A stretch of DNA of 64,000 nt from Rhodopseudomonas pseudopalustris (GCF_900110435.1 NZ_FODT01000008.1:1-64000), one strand, 5' to 3'. Numbered from the stretch's first letter, positions 28,231 to 37,885 are shown. Notes: generated from the sequence alone by a model not told the origin. A program made the numbers and translations.

Positions 28231-29967
28231 ATGTACCGCAACACCTCTGTTAGCTCGCGGACCTTGCGAGTGTGCGTACTCGGCCTGGCCACCATTACGG
28301 CCGCGGTTATCGCCACCACCGATACGGCCGACGCGCGGCGAAAACATCGCCACCACTCCCGTCATCACGTCGAGCGCAACAGCTACAACCCCGCCTTCGC
28401 CTCGATCATCGTCGACGCCAACACCGGCGCCACGCTGACGGCGACCAATCCGGACGCCCTGCGCCACCCCGCGTCGCTCACCAAGATCATGACGCTCTAT
28501 ATGCTGTTCGAGCGCCTGGAACAGGGCAAGCTCCAGCTCGACAGTGAGATGGAAGTCTCCGAACACGCGTCGTCTCAGGCCCCGACCAAGCTCGGCTTGC
28601 GTCCCGGCCAGACCTTGCGCGTCGAGGACGCGATCAAGGGCCTGGTCACCCGCTCGGCCAATGACGCCGCCGTGGTGATCGCCGAGACGGTCGGCGGCAG
28701 TGAGACCGACTTCGCCAAGATGATGACCCGCAAGGCGCGCGCGCTCGGCATGTCCCGCACCGTGTATCGCAATGCCTCGGGCCTGCCGAACGACGACCAG
28801 GTGACGACGGCCCGCGATCAGTCGATCCTCGGCCGCGCGATCCAGGACCGGTTCCCGCGCTATTACCGTTACTTCGCGACCGCCTCGTTCAACTACCGCG
28901 GCAACTCGATCCGAAACCACAATCGGCTGCTCGGCAACGTCGAGGGCGTCGACGGCATCAAGACCGGCTATACCCGCGCCTCGGGCTTCAATCTGGTCAC
29001 GTCGATGCATCGCGGCAACCGCTTCCTGGTCGGCGTGGTGCTGGGCGGCCGCAGCGGCGGTTCGCGCGACGCGATCATGCGCAATCTGCTCGCGGAAAAT
29101 CTCGAGAAGGCCTCGAACCGCCGCACCGTTGCGGCGATCGTGGAGCGCAGCCCGTCGCAGATCGATACCGACGTCGCCAGCGATGATACCCGGCAGGCGC
29201 CAACCGTCCAGGTACAGGGCGCCGTGCAGATCGCCTCGGCCGAGCCGGACCCGGTCGAGCTGGCAGCCCGCCCCGCTCCGCCCGCCCCGGTCACCCGCGC
29301 GATCACCGCCCGGCCGGAGAAACCCGAACCCGGCCCGTTCAACAGCGGGACCATCGACACTAAGCCGCTGGCGCTGGTCCCCGGCTCGTCGGAGCCGATG
29401 AAGCCGGTGCGGGTCAAGACGGTTCAGGTCAAGTCCGCGCCGATCAAACTTGCTTCCGCCGTCGCCGCGCCGCCGGTGACCAATACCATCCCGCCGCCGC
29501 GCCGCGACGTCGCAGAAACATCCAGCGCTGCGGTCGCAAGGGCCGAATGGATCCAGCAGCCGGCGAACCATGGCACCGGCAACGGCATCCTCGGCGTAAT
29601 GCCTGTCTCGCGCGTGACGCCCTCGAACGCCCAGGCGATGGCCTCGGCTGAAGCTGCGCCCGCCGCCTCAGCGCCGCCGGTCACCCTTCAGCAGAACGGT
29701 GCGATCAAGCCAGTCACGCACAGCGGCTGGATCATCCAGGTCGGCGCGCTCGAGAGCGAGAGCGAAGCCAAAGCCCGGCTCGAAGCCGCCCGCGATCAGG
29801 CCCGCGGCATGTTGGGCAAGGCCGATCCGTTCACAGAGGCCGTCGTGTCCAAGGGCGACCGCAAGCTGTATCGCGCCCGTTTCGCCGGCCTCGAGCGCGA
29901 CGAAGCCGAAGCGGTCTGCCGCAAGCTGAAGCGCTCCGACATCTCCTGCTTCACCATCAAGAACTAA
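28231..29967 (+). CDS. D-alanyl-D-alanine carboxypeptidase (PBP5/6 type) with SPOR domain
   Basis: This 578-residue periplasmic serine peptidase trims the terminal D-Ala of peptidoglycan stem peptides. A signal peptide (about 1-35, ending DTADA) leads to the S11 domain with all three motifs: S82-L-T-K85, S142-A-N144 and K244-T-G246. A long Pro/Ala/Val-rich linker (about 290-490) leads to a C-terminal SPOR domain (SGWIIQVGALESESEAKARL ... CFTIKN), which targets septal glycan. The ATG at 28231 gives a clean signal peptide; earlier in-frame TTG/ATG codons (28204, 28207) are possible. Confidence 0.93.
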   Translation: MYRNTSVSSRTLRVCVLGLATITAAVIATTDTADARRKHRHHSRHHVERNSYNPAFASIIVDANTGATLTATNPDALRHPASLTKIMTLYMLFERLEQGKLQLDSEMEVSEHASSQAPTKLGLRPGQTLRVEDAIKGLVTRSANDAAVVIAETVGGSETDFAKMMTRKARALGMSRTVYRNASGLPNDDQVTTARDQSILGRAIQDRFPRYYRYFATASFNYRGNSIRNHNRLLGNVEGVDGIKTGYTRASGFNLVTSMHRGNRFLVGVVLGGRSGGSRDAIMRNLLAENLEKASNRRTVAAIVERSPSQIDTDVASDDTRQAPTVQVQGAVQIASAEPDPVELAARPAPPAPVTRAITARPEKPEPGPFNSGTIDTKPLALVPGSSEPMKPVRVKTVQVKSAPIKLASAVAAPPVTNTIPPPRRDVAETSSAAVARAEWIQQPANHGTGNGILGVMPVSRVTPSNAQAMASAEAAPAASAPPVTLQQNGAIKPVTHSGWIIQVGALESESEAKARLEAARDQARGMLGKADPFTEAVVSKGDRKLYRARFAGLERDEAEAVCRKLKRSDISCFTIKN

Positions 29968-29996
29968 CTCCGGAGCGATCTGGACCTTTTCACAAC

Positions 29997-30030
29997 GCGG
30001 TCGGGCCCAGGCCCGGCCGCGTTTGTGTTT
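29997..30030 (+). terminator. Intrinsic terminator after the carboxypeptidase gene
   Basis: GCGGTCGGGC (29997-30006) pairs with GCCCGGCCGC (30011-30020), with one G-U pair and a 4-nt loop. It is followed by GTTTGTGTTTGC. It lies 29 bases after the stop. The remaining DNA up to 30211 holds nothing I can identify. Confidence 0.75.
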
Positions 30031-30211
30031 GCACGGCCACAGGCGGCCACGGCGCTGCACGATCGCGCGCCACGGCGGCGCGGGGAAACCACTCGTCAAT
30101 CATTGCGCGATAAAAGTCTGAACAACAGCCACGCCGGAATCGGCGGGCATGACGGGCGTCAACAGAGATCAGAACCCTCGCAGACTGTAGCGTTGAGTTG
30201 CGTTGCCGGAG

Positions 30212-30940
30212 TCAGCTGCGATGCGTGCGAAGCAAAGTATCCTTAGCCGCGTTTACACGGGCGGCAAGGTACGTCGACCCCCCTTGGTCGGGATGCAATT
30301 TCTTCATCAGGGTGCGGTGAGCGCGCCCGATCTCGTCAGGCCCCGCGCCCGGCTGCAGGCCAAGGATCTGATAGGCCTCCTCGGTCGTCATTTTGCCGCT
30401 CGACGTCTGGCGTCCCTGCCCCCCTGCCGGGTCTCCCTGCGCGTGCTGACGCCAAGCGGGAAACCGGCGGTCCAGATAGCTTTCAAGTAGCGCACAGCTC
30501 TCGGCGTCGAAGCCGGTCATCATCGCAGCGAGTTCGGGAAGATCGAACTCGTCCAGCGAGCGGCCCGCTTGCGGGCCGGCCAGCAGACGGCCGCTGATCG
30601 CACCGCTCTCATGATCGAGCGTCATCTCGAGATAGGACGAGCGCACCCGGGACGATTGCCCGCTCGAACGCCGGCCGGCCGATCCGAACAGCCCGCCAAG
30701 CCTGCCAAATCCGGCATTGCCCATCGGCGCCCAGCCGAGCAGCCCGGCGCCGAACAAGCCGAGCGGGATCGCCACCGCCAATTCGCCCTTCACACCGGTG
30801 AACAGCGCCGCCGCGAGCGTGACGATGCCGCCGGCGATCTTGATCGCCCGCGCCAGCACGGCCGGGTTGGCCGACCGAACCATCTGCAGCACAGTATAGA
30901 GAACGAAAACGGCGATAACGCCGGCGATCAATGTAGGCAT
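30212..30940 (-). CDS. Membrane-anchored J-domain protein
   Basis: This 242-residue protein has two or three hydrophobic segments at the N-terminus (about 1-22, 32-48 and 52-70). A Gly/Ser-rich linker follows, then a C-terminal J domain (about 183-240) with the essential HPD in MKKLHPDQGGSTYLAARVN. The truncated J domain at the extreme C-terminus resembles mitochondrial Tim14/Pam18 and its alphaproteobacterial relatives. It would recruit a DnaK-type Hsp70 to the membrane. The client is unknown. It stands alone on its strand with a repeat just upstream. Confidence 0.85.
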   Translation of the reverse strand: MPTLIAGVIAVFVLYTVLQMVRSANPAVLARAIKIAGGIVTLAAALFTGVKGELAVAIPLGLFGAGLLGWAPMGNAGFGRLGGLFGSAGRRSSGQSSRVRSSYLEMTLDHESGAISGRLLAGPQAGRSLDEFDLPELAAMMTGFDAESCALLESYLDRRFPAWRQHAQGDPAGGQGRQTSSGKMTTEEAYQILGLQPGAGPDEIGRAHRTLMKKLHPDQGGSTYLAARVNAAKDTLLRTHRS

Positions 30941-30985
30941 GAGGCGAATATAGGACGGCGGCCGGCAAAAAGCATCGCCGCGGCT

Positions 30986-31056
30986 GGAGCATGATCCCGA
31001 AAAGTGGGCGCCGGTCTTCGGAAAAGACCGTGCTCAAACAAGAATGTAGCGCGGCA
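30986..31056. repeat. Dispersed repeat (CCGAAAAGTGG family), copy 2
   Basis: It starts GAGCATGATCCCGAAAAGTG and ends GGAAAAGACCGTGCTC, so its ends are complementary. It is the best-preserved copy in the window. Related copies lie at 6768-6832 and 53983-54020. Confidence 0.7.
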
Positions 31057-31083
31057 TGACGCGTCGAGATGCGTCATCCTGCG

Positions 31084-31824
31084 CTATCGCATCTGGCCGA
31101 GCAGCAGCGCCGCGCCTCCGCCGCTTCTGGCGAGCCGAAGCAAAGCGTCACGGCCGCCGGCCGCATAGGCCGCAGCCGCGCGCAGCAGCTCGCGAAGCTG
31201 CGCCGCCGCCCCCGGATCGAACCGGCACCAGGCGCCCCCGGTCAGCCGGGCGATCTCGCGGAACGCCTGTTCGGCCACCGCGTCCCCGCCCTCCTGGAAA
31301 ATGAACACCGGCACCTTCAGCATCCCGAGTTCACCGGCTCTGGCGCACAGCTCATCGACCGACTCCTCCATGGCGTCGCCGACGAACACCACCGCGCGAA
31401 CGCCGGAAGCCACCGCCTCGCGACGCGTGTCGGACAGAACCCGCCCGATCTGGGTGTGGCCTCCGCGGCAGTCGATCCTGCCCATCAGCCGCGCCAGTTG
31501 CTCGCTGGACGAGATCCAGCCGCTGGCTCGGCATTCGTTCAGGCCGCGGTAATACACTAGCCGGATGTCCAGGCTGCCGATCGCCTCGGCCTCGCGGAAC
31601 ATGTCGGCCTGCAGCGCGCAGGCCATGTCCCAGGTCGGTTGCCGGCTCATCGTTGCGTCGAGGGCGAACACCAGCCGGCCACGCGCGCCGGTCGCCGCCG
31701 GCGCCATCGCCCGCGCCTTGGCGACGAAGGCCGCGATTTCGTCCGACGAATTGCTCCGCCGCAACGCGCCATCGGCCGCATCGGTCGGCGGTCGAACGGG
31801 GGATTTGGTCGGCTCGTGGGGCAT
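31084..31824 (-). CDS. vWA-like domain protein of unknown function
   Basis: This 246-residue cytoplasmic protein reads as a von Willebrand factor A-like fold: GRLVFALDATMSRQPTWD as the first strand with a DxTxS-like metal site, RLVYYRGLNECRASGWISS, GGHTQIGRVLSDTR and VRAVVFVGDAMEE as the later strands. The C-terminal 60 residues are Ala/Gly-rich helices. Proteins of this type are known in Rhizobiales but I know of no assigned function. It is transcribed toward the membrane J-domain gene; about 140 bases and a repeat lie between them, so it is probably a separate unit. Confidence 0.7.
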   Translation of the reverse strand: MPHEPTKSPVRPPTDAADGALRRSNSSDEIAAFVAKARAMAPAATGARGRLVFALDATMSRQPTWDMACALQADMFREAEAIGSLDIRLVYYRGLNECRASGWISSSEQLARLMGRIDCRGGHTQIGRVLSDTRREAVASGVRAVVFVGDAMEESVDELCARAGELGMLKVPVFIFQEGGDAVAEQAFREIARLTGGAWCRFDPGAAAQLRELLRAAAAYAAGGRDALLRLARSGGGAALLLGQMR

Positions 31825-31916
31825 CGAAGCTCGCGCATCGTTACGCGCTCTATGTGGCGCGTGCCCCTGAAAGGTTCAATGCCGACGGCCCGCGCCACAC
31901 GGCTGCGGCCGGCGGC

Positions 31917-32744
31917 CTATTTCACCTGCGCGATCGCACCCGACACCGGCCGCGGCCGCGGCGTCACCGAACCGACGGCTTCGCTGGCGAGGAACTGATC
32001 GACCGTGCTGCTGATCGACGCCTTGACGTCATCCGGGCCGCGATCGCTCATCTCGACGTGATGAAAGCCGGTGTTGACCACCAGGATGCCCGCCTTGTCG
32101 CAAACCTCCTGATCGGGCACGACGCCGGGGTCGGGCTTGAAAGCCGGATCCTGGGAGCGGAACGACAGAATCCTGAACCTGCCGTCGATCATGAACGGCA
32201 CCCGGAGGTTGTCCAGCGTCACCACCTTCCTGATCCGCTCGGGATGTAGTTTCGCGTAGTACATCGAAATGTCGCCGCCATTGGAGTGTCCGACCATCGT
32301 CAGATGGTCGTAATCCGCATTCGGCTGATGATCCCGGAGTTTCTCCATCGCGAATTCGATATTGGCGATGCCGCGCTGATACACCGGGAGGCGACCGACA
32401 TAGGGTTCGCCGACCTTGGTCGCCAGCGGAGCGTCGGTCTCCAGATCGTGCTGAATGCTGACGGCCATGTAGCCACGCGCCGCGAACAGATTGGCGAGGA
32501 ACGAGTACTCGGTGAAACGAACGGTGTTGCCGTGATTGAGAATGGCCACCGGCAGTTCGATCAACCCGGCGTCGGCCTGCATTTCCCGGTCGCGTCGGAC
32601 CGCGATATCGACAGCCACTGGCCGATTGCGCACAGTGTCGAAGAACGTGAGCGTCTCGTGACGGATCGCCCACTTCGAGGCGGTGAAGTAAGCAACCGCC
32701 GAGACGAGGCCGAGCGCCAGCAGAACGGAGATTCCGCGCGTCAT
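31917..32744 (-). CDS. Secreted or membrane-anchored alpha/beta hydrolase
   Basis: This 275-residue protein has an N-terminal hydrophobic segment (about 5-22) and no clear cleavage site. The alpha/beta-hydrolase core shows VAILNHGNTVRF (oxyanion region), the nucleophile elbow GHSNGG in LTMVGHSNGGDISM, an acidic residue in PDDV.. and a histidine in GFHHVEMSD. It should be an esterase or lipase-like enzyme acting in the periplasm. The substrate is not deducible. It lies upstream of the vWA protein on the same strand with a 92-base gap. Confidence 0.75.
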   Translation of the reverse strand: MTRGISVLLALGLVSAVAYFTASKWAIRHETLTFFDTVRNRPVAVDIAVRRDREMQADAGLIELPVAILNHGNTVRFTEYSFLANLFAARGYMAVSIQHDLETDAPLATKVGEPYVGRLPVYQRGIANIEFAMEKLRDHQPNADYDHLTMVGHSNGGDISMYYAKLHPERIRKVVTLDNLRVPFMIDGRFRILSFRSQDPAFKPDPGVVPDQEVCDKAGILVVNTGFHHVEMSDRGPDDVKASISSTVDQFLASEAVGSVTPRPRPVSGAIAQVK

Positions 32745-33013
32745 GGTCCATCCTGTGTCGACACAAGCCCATGCCCGGGCCTGGGAGACCGATGGAACGA
32801 CTATAAATCACCGTTATATGACAGGAAGATCAAACATTAGCAGAAATCGGCTCGCGAGCTGTGCAACTGCACAAAGCCGCGACACCACAGGAGTTTTCTA
32901 CTGTCGCGACAGCATGTCGTAGCAATGCCATGGCGCTCTCGGCGCCCCGGTAGCAGACCATTTTCGGTCGAGATGCAATTACTTCGACAAAAGGATGAGA
33001 TGAAGCTTGCCTG

Positions 33014-33937
33014 CTACACGCCGACGATATCGTGTAGTTCGAGCGGCTTGTCGACCTGGGCGAACCATTCGGCGCGGTTGGCGGCGCGGCGGCGGCCGCG
33101 TTCGTCGAGCGGCAGCTTGAGTTGCCGCAGCAGCCCGGTGACTTCCTCGCGCGCTGTGACGTGGCCCATGCTGGGCCGCGTGCCGAGCGTCGCCTCGTTG
33201 AGGTCGTCGAGCGCAGTGAGCCCGCGCGGAAAGAACTCGCGATACACCGAGCGCTCGGCGAAGCCGTCGAGCGGCCGAAAGCCGAGCCGCATCGCCAGAT
33301 CCTTCAGATTGACGGCGAGCCGGTGGTTGTTGCGCGCGCCCAATGTCGACAGCCGGTTGCGCACCACGATCCAGTCGGTGTCGACGCCGTCGAGCTGGCG
33401 GCGCTTGCGGCGGGCATCGAGCACCATCGACGAATAGTGACTGGGACCGGTCACCGAATATGTCGTGGGGTCGACGGCGCCGAGCACATCGAAATCGAGG
33501 AAGCTGTCGTTGATCGGCGTCACCAGCGTGTCCGCCATCGAATGCGCCAGCCGCATCAGATAGCTGTCGGAGCCCGGCGTATCGATCACGATGAAATCGA
33601 ACGCGTGCTCGACCGCCGCGACCGCTTGCGCGAATTGCTGGAACTCGGCCGACTCATTGTCGGCGATCTGCATTGTCTCGCCGAGCTTGATGCAGCGGTG
33701 CTCCGGCAGTTCGAGGTCGAGCCCGGTATGACGCGCCCAGATCCGGCGGTTGTTGAGGTTGCGGGTGAAGCTCTGCTGGCGGCAATCGAGATCGATGGTC
33801 GCGACGCGCTGGCCGGCCTTCAGCAACGCCACGGCAATATGCAGCGCCAGTGTCGACTTGCCCGAGCCGCCCTTCTCGTTGCCGAGGACAACGACGCGCG
33901 CCGATCCGGACTGTCCTTGCGTGGCCTGAACCAGCAT
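33014..33937 (-). CDS. mipZ: Division-plane positioning ATPase MipZ
   Basis: This 307-residue ParA/MinD-type ATPase forms a bipolar gradient that keeps FtsZ at mid-cell in alphaproteobacteria lacking Min. The deviant Walker A is GNEKGGSGKST at 19-29 with signature lysine K22 and catalytic K27. Further motifs are VATIDLDCRQQSFTR, FIVIDTPGSDS (Walker B) and DWIVVRNRLS. It is the usual length. It stands alone and diverges from panC, with 228 bases between them. Confidence 0.95.
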   Translation of the reverse strand: MLVQATQGQSGSARVVVLGNEKGGSGKSTLALHIAVALLKAGQRVATIDLDCRQQSFTRNLNNRRIWARHTGLDLELPEHRCIKLGETMQIADNESAEFQQFAQAVAAVEHAFDFIVIDTPGSDSYLMRLAHSMADTLVTPINDSFLDFDVLGAVDPTTYSVTGPSHYSSMVLDARRKRRQLDGVDTDWIVVRNRLSTLGARNNHRLAVNLKDLAMRLGFRPLDGFAERSVYREFFPRGLTALDDLNEATLGTRPSMGHVTAREEVTGLLRQLKLPLDERGRRRAANRAEWFAQVDKPLELHDIVGV

Positions 33938-34165
33938 CGATCTCCCCTTGTGGATATCTTCAAAGCGGCGACATCCGCGGTCAAGCTCATTGCGTGGCGA
34001 CGCTCCCGGATCAATGAACTTCGCGCTTAATCATGAATCGCAACGCGGCCGGCCGCTGAACGCGTGCGGGCGTTGGCGGCAGGCCGCAGCCTTTGATAGG
34101 TTGCGAGTCCCCACGGCTGCCGTCCGGCGGCCTTCTCCTTGCGAGTTTTCATTTTGCGAGTTGTC

Positions 34166-35017
34166 ATGGCCCGTCCTCCCGTCGTCGCCCGAACCCTGCC
34201 TGCCCTCCGCCGCGCGCTCGGCGATCTGCGCCGCCGGAACGCCAGCGTGGCGCTGGTCCCGACCATGGGAGCGCTGCACGACGGCCATTTGTCGCTGGTG
34301 CGGCTGGCCAAGCGGCGCGCCACCAAGGTCGTGGTGTCGGTGTTCGTCAATCCGACGCAATTCGCCCCGCACGAGGATTTCGGCTCTTATCCCCGCACAT
34401 GGAAAGCCGACGCGTCGAAGCTCGCCGCTGAAGGCGTCGACCTGATCTGGAATCCCGACGTCAAGACGATGTACCCGGAGGGCTTCGCGACCCGGATTGA
34501 GGTCGACGGACCTGCCGTCGCCGGGCTCGAAGATCGTTTCCGTCCGCATTTCTTCGGCGGCGTCGCCACCGTCGTCGGCAAGCTGTTCCTGCAGGTCCGG
34601 CCGGACGTCGCGATCTTCGGCTCGAAGGACTTCCAGCAGCTTCGCGTCGTGACGCGGATGGCGGGCGACCTCGACACCGGCGTCAAGGTGATCGGCGCGC
34701 CGACGATCCGTGAGCGCGACGGCCTCGCGATGTCGTCGCGCAACGTCTATCTGACGCCGGAGGAGCGCCAGGTGGCGCCGACGCTGTATCGCGCCATGAA
34801 GGAGACGGCGAAGCAGCTCCGCGCCGGCAAGTCCGCCGACGCGTCGCTATCCGTCGGCGCGAAGATGATCACCGCCGCCGGTTTCTCGCTGGATTATTTC
34901 GAAGCGCGGCATGCCGACACGCTGGCGCCGATCCACTCGCTCAAGGCCGGCCCGATCCGGCTGCTGGTCGCCGCCAAGCTCGGCAAGACCCGGCTGATCG
35001 ACAACGTCGCGGTCTGA
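34166..35017 (+). CDS. panC: Pantothenate synthetase
   Basis: This 283-residue enzyme condenses pantoate and beta-alanine with ATP to make pantothenate, the precursor of coenzyme A. It has the ATP-binding [32 protein letters not shown] and the KMSKS-like MSSRN. The ATG at 34166 (MARPPVV) gives the family length; the frame is open to a TTG at 34139. panB is not in the window. It converges on the EF-hand protein gene, with 49 bases between the stops. Confidence 0.96.
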
Positions 35018-35066
35018 CGCCGCCCGCAGCCGCGATCGCACGGCCCTTGCCCCCGGACCGACGACG

Positions 35067-35501
35067 TCACGGCCCCAGATCCTTCAGGGTGACCGCGCCG
35101 TCGCCGTCCTTGTCGAGCGCCTTCAACCAGGTGTCGCCGCCGTCGAGGAATTCGGCGCGAGAGACGCGGCCGTCGCCGTCGGCGTCATTCCACTCCCGCG
35201 TCAGTCCCTTGGCGACCCGCCGGATGTTCACCTGGTCTTCAGGAGAAAAACGCGCGATGCCGGCCTCCCGCACCTTGTCGAAGCGGGCGTATTCCTGCTG
35301 ATCGATGTAGCCGTTCCCGTCGACGTCGAAGGCGTAAAACCGCTGCTCTCGCCCCTGTCGGATCTCCGCACCGGTGACGATGGCGTCGCCATTGCCGTCC
35401 CACTGTTCCAGGAAGTGCTCCAGGCTCGCCGACTGCGCCGCGGCAGCCGTCGAGACCACGGTAGCGACGATCGCCGCCACTGCTTTTATGCGCTGACTCA
35501 T
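35067..35501 (-). CDS. Periplasmic four-EF-hand metal-binding protein
   Basis: This 144-residue protein has a signal peptide (about 1-22, AAAAQS) and four EF-hand loops: 35-46 (DGNGDAIVTGAE), 59-70 (DVDGNGYIDQQE), 106-117 (DADGDGRVSRAE) and 130-141 (DKDGDGAVTLKD). The loops come in two pairs, each with a 12-residue linker, so loop starts are 24 residues apart. That is tighter than calmodulin and like the spacing known from lanmodulin. Lanmodulin's hallmark proline at loop position 2 is absent. The last loop ends in Asp rather than Glu. Its ATG lies 23 bases after the TonB receptor stop, so the two are an operon. Calcium is the safe guess for the ligand. Confidence 0.88.
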   Translation of the reverse strand: MSQRIKAVAAIVATVVSTAAAAQSASLEHFLEQWDGNGDAIVTGAEIRQGREQRFYAFDVDGNGYIDQQEYARFDKVREAGIARFSPEDQVNIRRVAKGLTREWNDADGDGRVSRAEFLDGGDTWLKALDKDGDGAVTLKDLGP

Positions 35502-35524
35502 GTCGAATTCGATTTCTTTGCTGC

Positions 35525-37885
35525 TCAGAACTTCGCCTTGATACCCGCGTAGAATCCCCTCCCGTCGGCCGGCAGGAACGCCGCTTGGCCGGACGTCGCC
35601 TGATCGACCACCAGGGTGGTGGCCGCATAGGTCTTGTCGAACAGATTGGTGATCTCGCCGAACACGCGGAAGGTTTTGTCGATCTGGTACTCGGTGCGCA
35701 GATCGGCCACCGCGTAGGGGTCGGCGAACAGCGTGTTCATGTTGTCCACCGCCACCTCGGTCGGACTCCAGCGCACCGCGCCCTGCACCATCCAGGCGTC
35801 GGTCGCCTGCAACTGCAATTGCGCATGGATGAGGTGCGGCACCACGCCACCGAGATGATTGTTGCCGCGGACCGGATCGCCGGCGAAGCGGAAATCCTGA
35901 TAGGTGTAGGCTAGACGTCCGGACAACCGATCGCTGAACCTGACGCCGGCGCCGAGTTCGACGCCGAAATGCGTCGTCCGGTCGGCGTTGACCGCCGCCA
36001 GCGCCGCGCCGGTGACGTCCCGCAGCGTAAGCAGTTCGTTGTCGACCCATGAGTAATAGGTCACGACGTCCCAGGAGAAGCGATCGGTGCGACCGCGCCA
36101 GCCGCCTTCCACCGTGTTCGCCGTCTGCGCGCCCAGGTTCGGCGTCGCGAACGCGGCGGCCGCCAGCAAGGCACCGTTCGGAGTCGGACGGCCGGGGCTG
36201 GAATTCGGCGTGCCGTTGACCGTCGCGATCAGGTCGTCATGGGTCGGCGGCTCGAAGCTGTGGCTGCCGGCGATGAAGAAGGTCTGCATCGCGTCCGGCC
36301 GGTAGGTCAAGGCGAGGCTCGGACTCCAGCCTGAATAATTGCGCGAATAGCTGCTGCTTTGGGTCGCCACAGATCCGTTCGGCAGCAGAGCCGTCGGGTT
36401 CGACGGGTTGTACGCGATCGTGGGACGCCGCGCTGCGGTGTAGACATCGTCGTTGTCCCGCGTCGCATAGGCGTAGGAGATCGAAGGCGACAGAACCCAT
36501 TGCTGCCAGACCGGGACGTTGGCTCCCGCGTAGAGCGACAGCGTCTGGGCGTTCAGCCGGTTGGCGCCGAATTGCGCGCCGGTCTGGCCGCTCTGGTTGA
36601 GGTAGTAGCCGCGATCGGCAGAGCCGACGCTGTATTGCGCGGTGGTCTCGAACAGCGGCAGCAGCGCGGCAGCCGGATTGTAGGCGTAGCGGGCCACGCC
36701 GGTGAAGTCGCCGCCCTGCGTGGTGCGGACGCCTGAGGAGATCGGGAAGCGGAACTGGTCGTCGGTGTAGGTGTAGCCCATCGCGACGTCGAACAGATGC
36801 GCGTCGAACGTCGCCGTGGTGCGGTTGCCGACCATAAATTGGCTGGCCTCGCGCCGCGGCTTGTCGCGCACGGCATTGGGACCGGGGTTGGTCGCGACGC
36901 CTCCGACCACCCTCGGCCCGGTCGCGGTCTGCTTTGGATCGGCGTACAGCGCGGCCTTGTTCAGCGGACCCGCGACGTCGAAGCCGAGGTCGGTGTAGCC
37001 CATGAAGAACCGGGTCTTGACGTTCTCCGACAGCGCCACGCCGACATTGCCGTTGACGCTGACGCGCTCCGACGAATTGTAGTCGCGGAAGCCGTCGCGC
37101 CTGGTGGTGTCGAACTGGAAGAACGCATCGACATTATCCTTCTTGCCGCCGACCTGACCGCTGGTGTTGAACTGGCCGAAACTGCCGCCACTCACCCCGA
37201 TCTGGGCGCCCGGCTGACTCGAACCGGTCGGCGACACGAAATTGATCGCACCGCTCAGCACCGTGGCGCCGAGGCGATTGGCCATGTAGCCGCGATACAC
37301 TTCGATCGACTCGGCCTGTTGCGGATTGGCGAAGCCGACGATGAAGGAGCCGTCCGCGCGATTGATCGGCAAACCGTTGTTGAGGATCAGCACGCCGCGC
37401 TCGGCCGGATTCTGCTGGGCGGCCCCGCGCATCTGGATCCGCGGCTGGTCATTGGAGCCCAGGAAATTCTGCACGATCAGTCCGGGGATACCGCTCAGGC
37501 TGTTGGCCAACGTCGGATTGCCGCGACTGGCCATGTCCTGCTGGGCCACCAGCGCGACGCCGCCGGGCAGCACGTCGAAGCGACGGCGTACGACGTCCGC
37601 GGACTGGGCTGGCTGCGCCTGCTGCTGCGCGGCGGTAGGCGCGGAGGCCGATGGTCGCGAGACCACCGTCCGCGAGCGCACCGCGGACCGCTCCGGCTGC
37701 CGCGATTGTTCGACGAGGATCGGATCGAGCGCGATGGTCGATCCAGGCGTCGCCGATTGCGCGAGACAGGCCTGGCTGACCGAGGACAACAGCACGGCTG
37801 CCGTGACGGTCCGAAACGCTCCGCCGCCTGCCTGCCTGATAGTCCCGGTCGCGATCGCGACCTTGGTTGGTGTATCCCCGTTCAT
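35525..37885 (-). CDS. TonB-dependent receptor
   Basis: This outer-membrane receptor of about 786 residues starts with a signal sequence (GGAFRTVTAAVLLSSVSQACLAQS), then a Pro/Gln-rich region. The plug domain includes LANSLSGIPGLIVQNF and RIQMRGAAQQNPAERGVLILNNGLPIN. The beta barrel ends in GRGFYAGIKAKF with a terminal Phe for BAM recognition. It would import a scarce ligand using TonB energy. The ligand cannot be read, though the FecA-like architecture suggests a metal chelate. I chose the ATG at 37885, which has GAGGG upstream, over a TTG at 37900. The EF-hand gene follows in the same operon, and a Crp/Fnr regulator is divergent. Confidence 0.93.
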   Translation of the reverse strand: MNGDTPTKVAIATGTIRQAGGGAFRTVTAAVLLSSVSQACLAQSATPGSTIALDPILVEQSRQPERSAVRSRTVVSRPSASAPTAAQQQAQPAQSADVVRRRFDVLPGGVALVAQQDMASRGNPTLANSLSGIPGLIVQNFLGSNDQPRIQMRGAAQQNPAERGVLILNNGLPINRADGSFIVGFANPQQAESIEVYRGYMANRLGATVLSGAINFVSPTGSSQPGAQIGVSGGSFGQFNTSGQVGGKKDNVDAFFQFDTTRRDGFRDYNSSERVSVNGNVGVALSENVKTRFFMGYTDLGFDVAGPLNKAALYADPKQTATGPRVVGGVATNPGPNAVRDKPRREASQFMVGNRTTATFDAHLFDVAMGYTYTDDQFRFPISSGVRTTQGGDFTGVARYAYNPAAALLPLFETTAQYSVGSADRGYYLNQSGQTGAQFGANRLNAQTLSLYAGANVPVWQQWVLSPSISYAYATRDNDDVYTAARRPTIAYNPSNPTALLPNGSVATQSSSYSRNYSGWSPSLALTYRPDAMQTFFIAGSHSFEPPTHDDLIATVNGTPNSSPGRPTPNGALLAAAAFATPNLGAQTANTVEGGWRGRTDRFSWDVVTYYSWVDNELLTLRDVTGAALAAVNADRTTHFGVELGAGVRFSDRLSGRLAYTYQDFRFAGDPVRGNNHLGGVVPHLIHAQLQLQATDAWMVQGAVRWSPTEVAVDNMNTLFADPYAVADLRTEYQIDKTFRVFGEITNLFDKTYAATTLVVDQATSGQAAFLPADGRGFYAGIKAKF

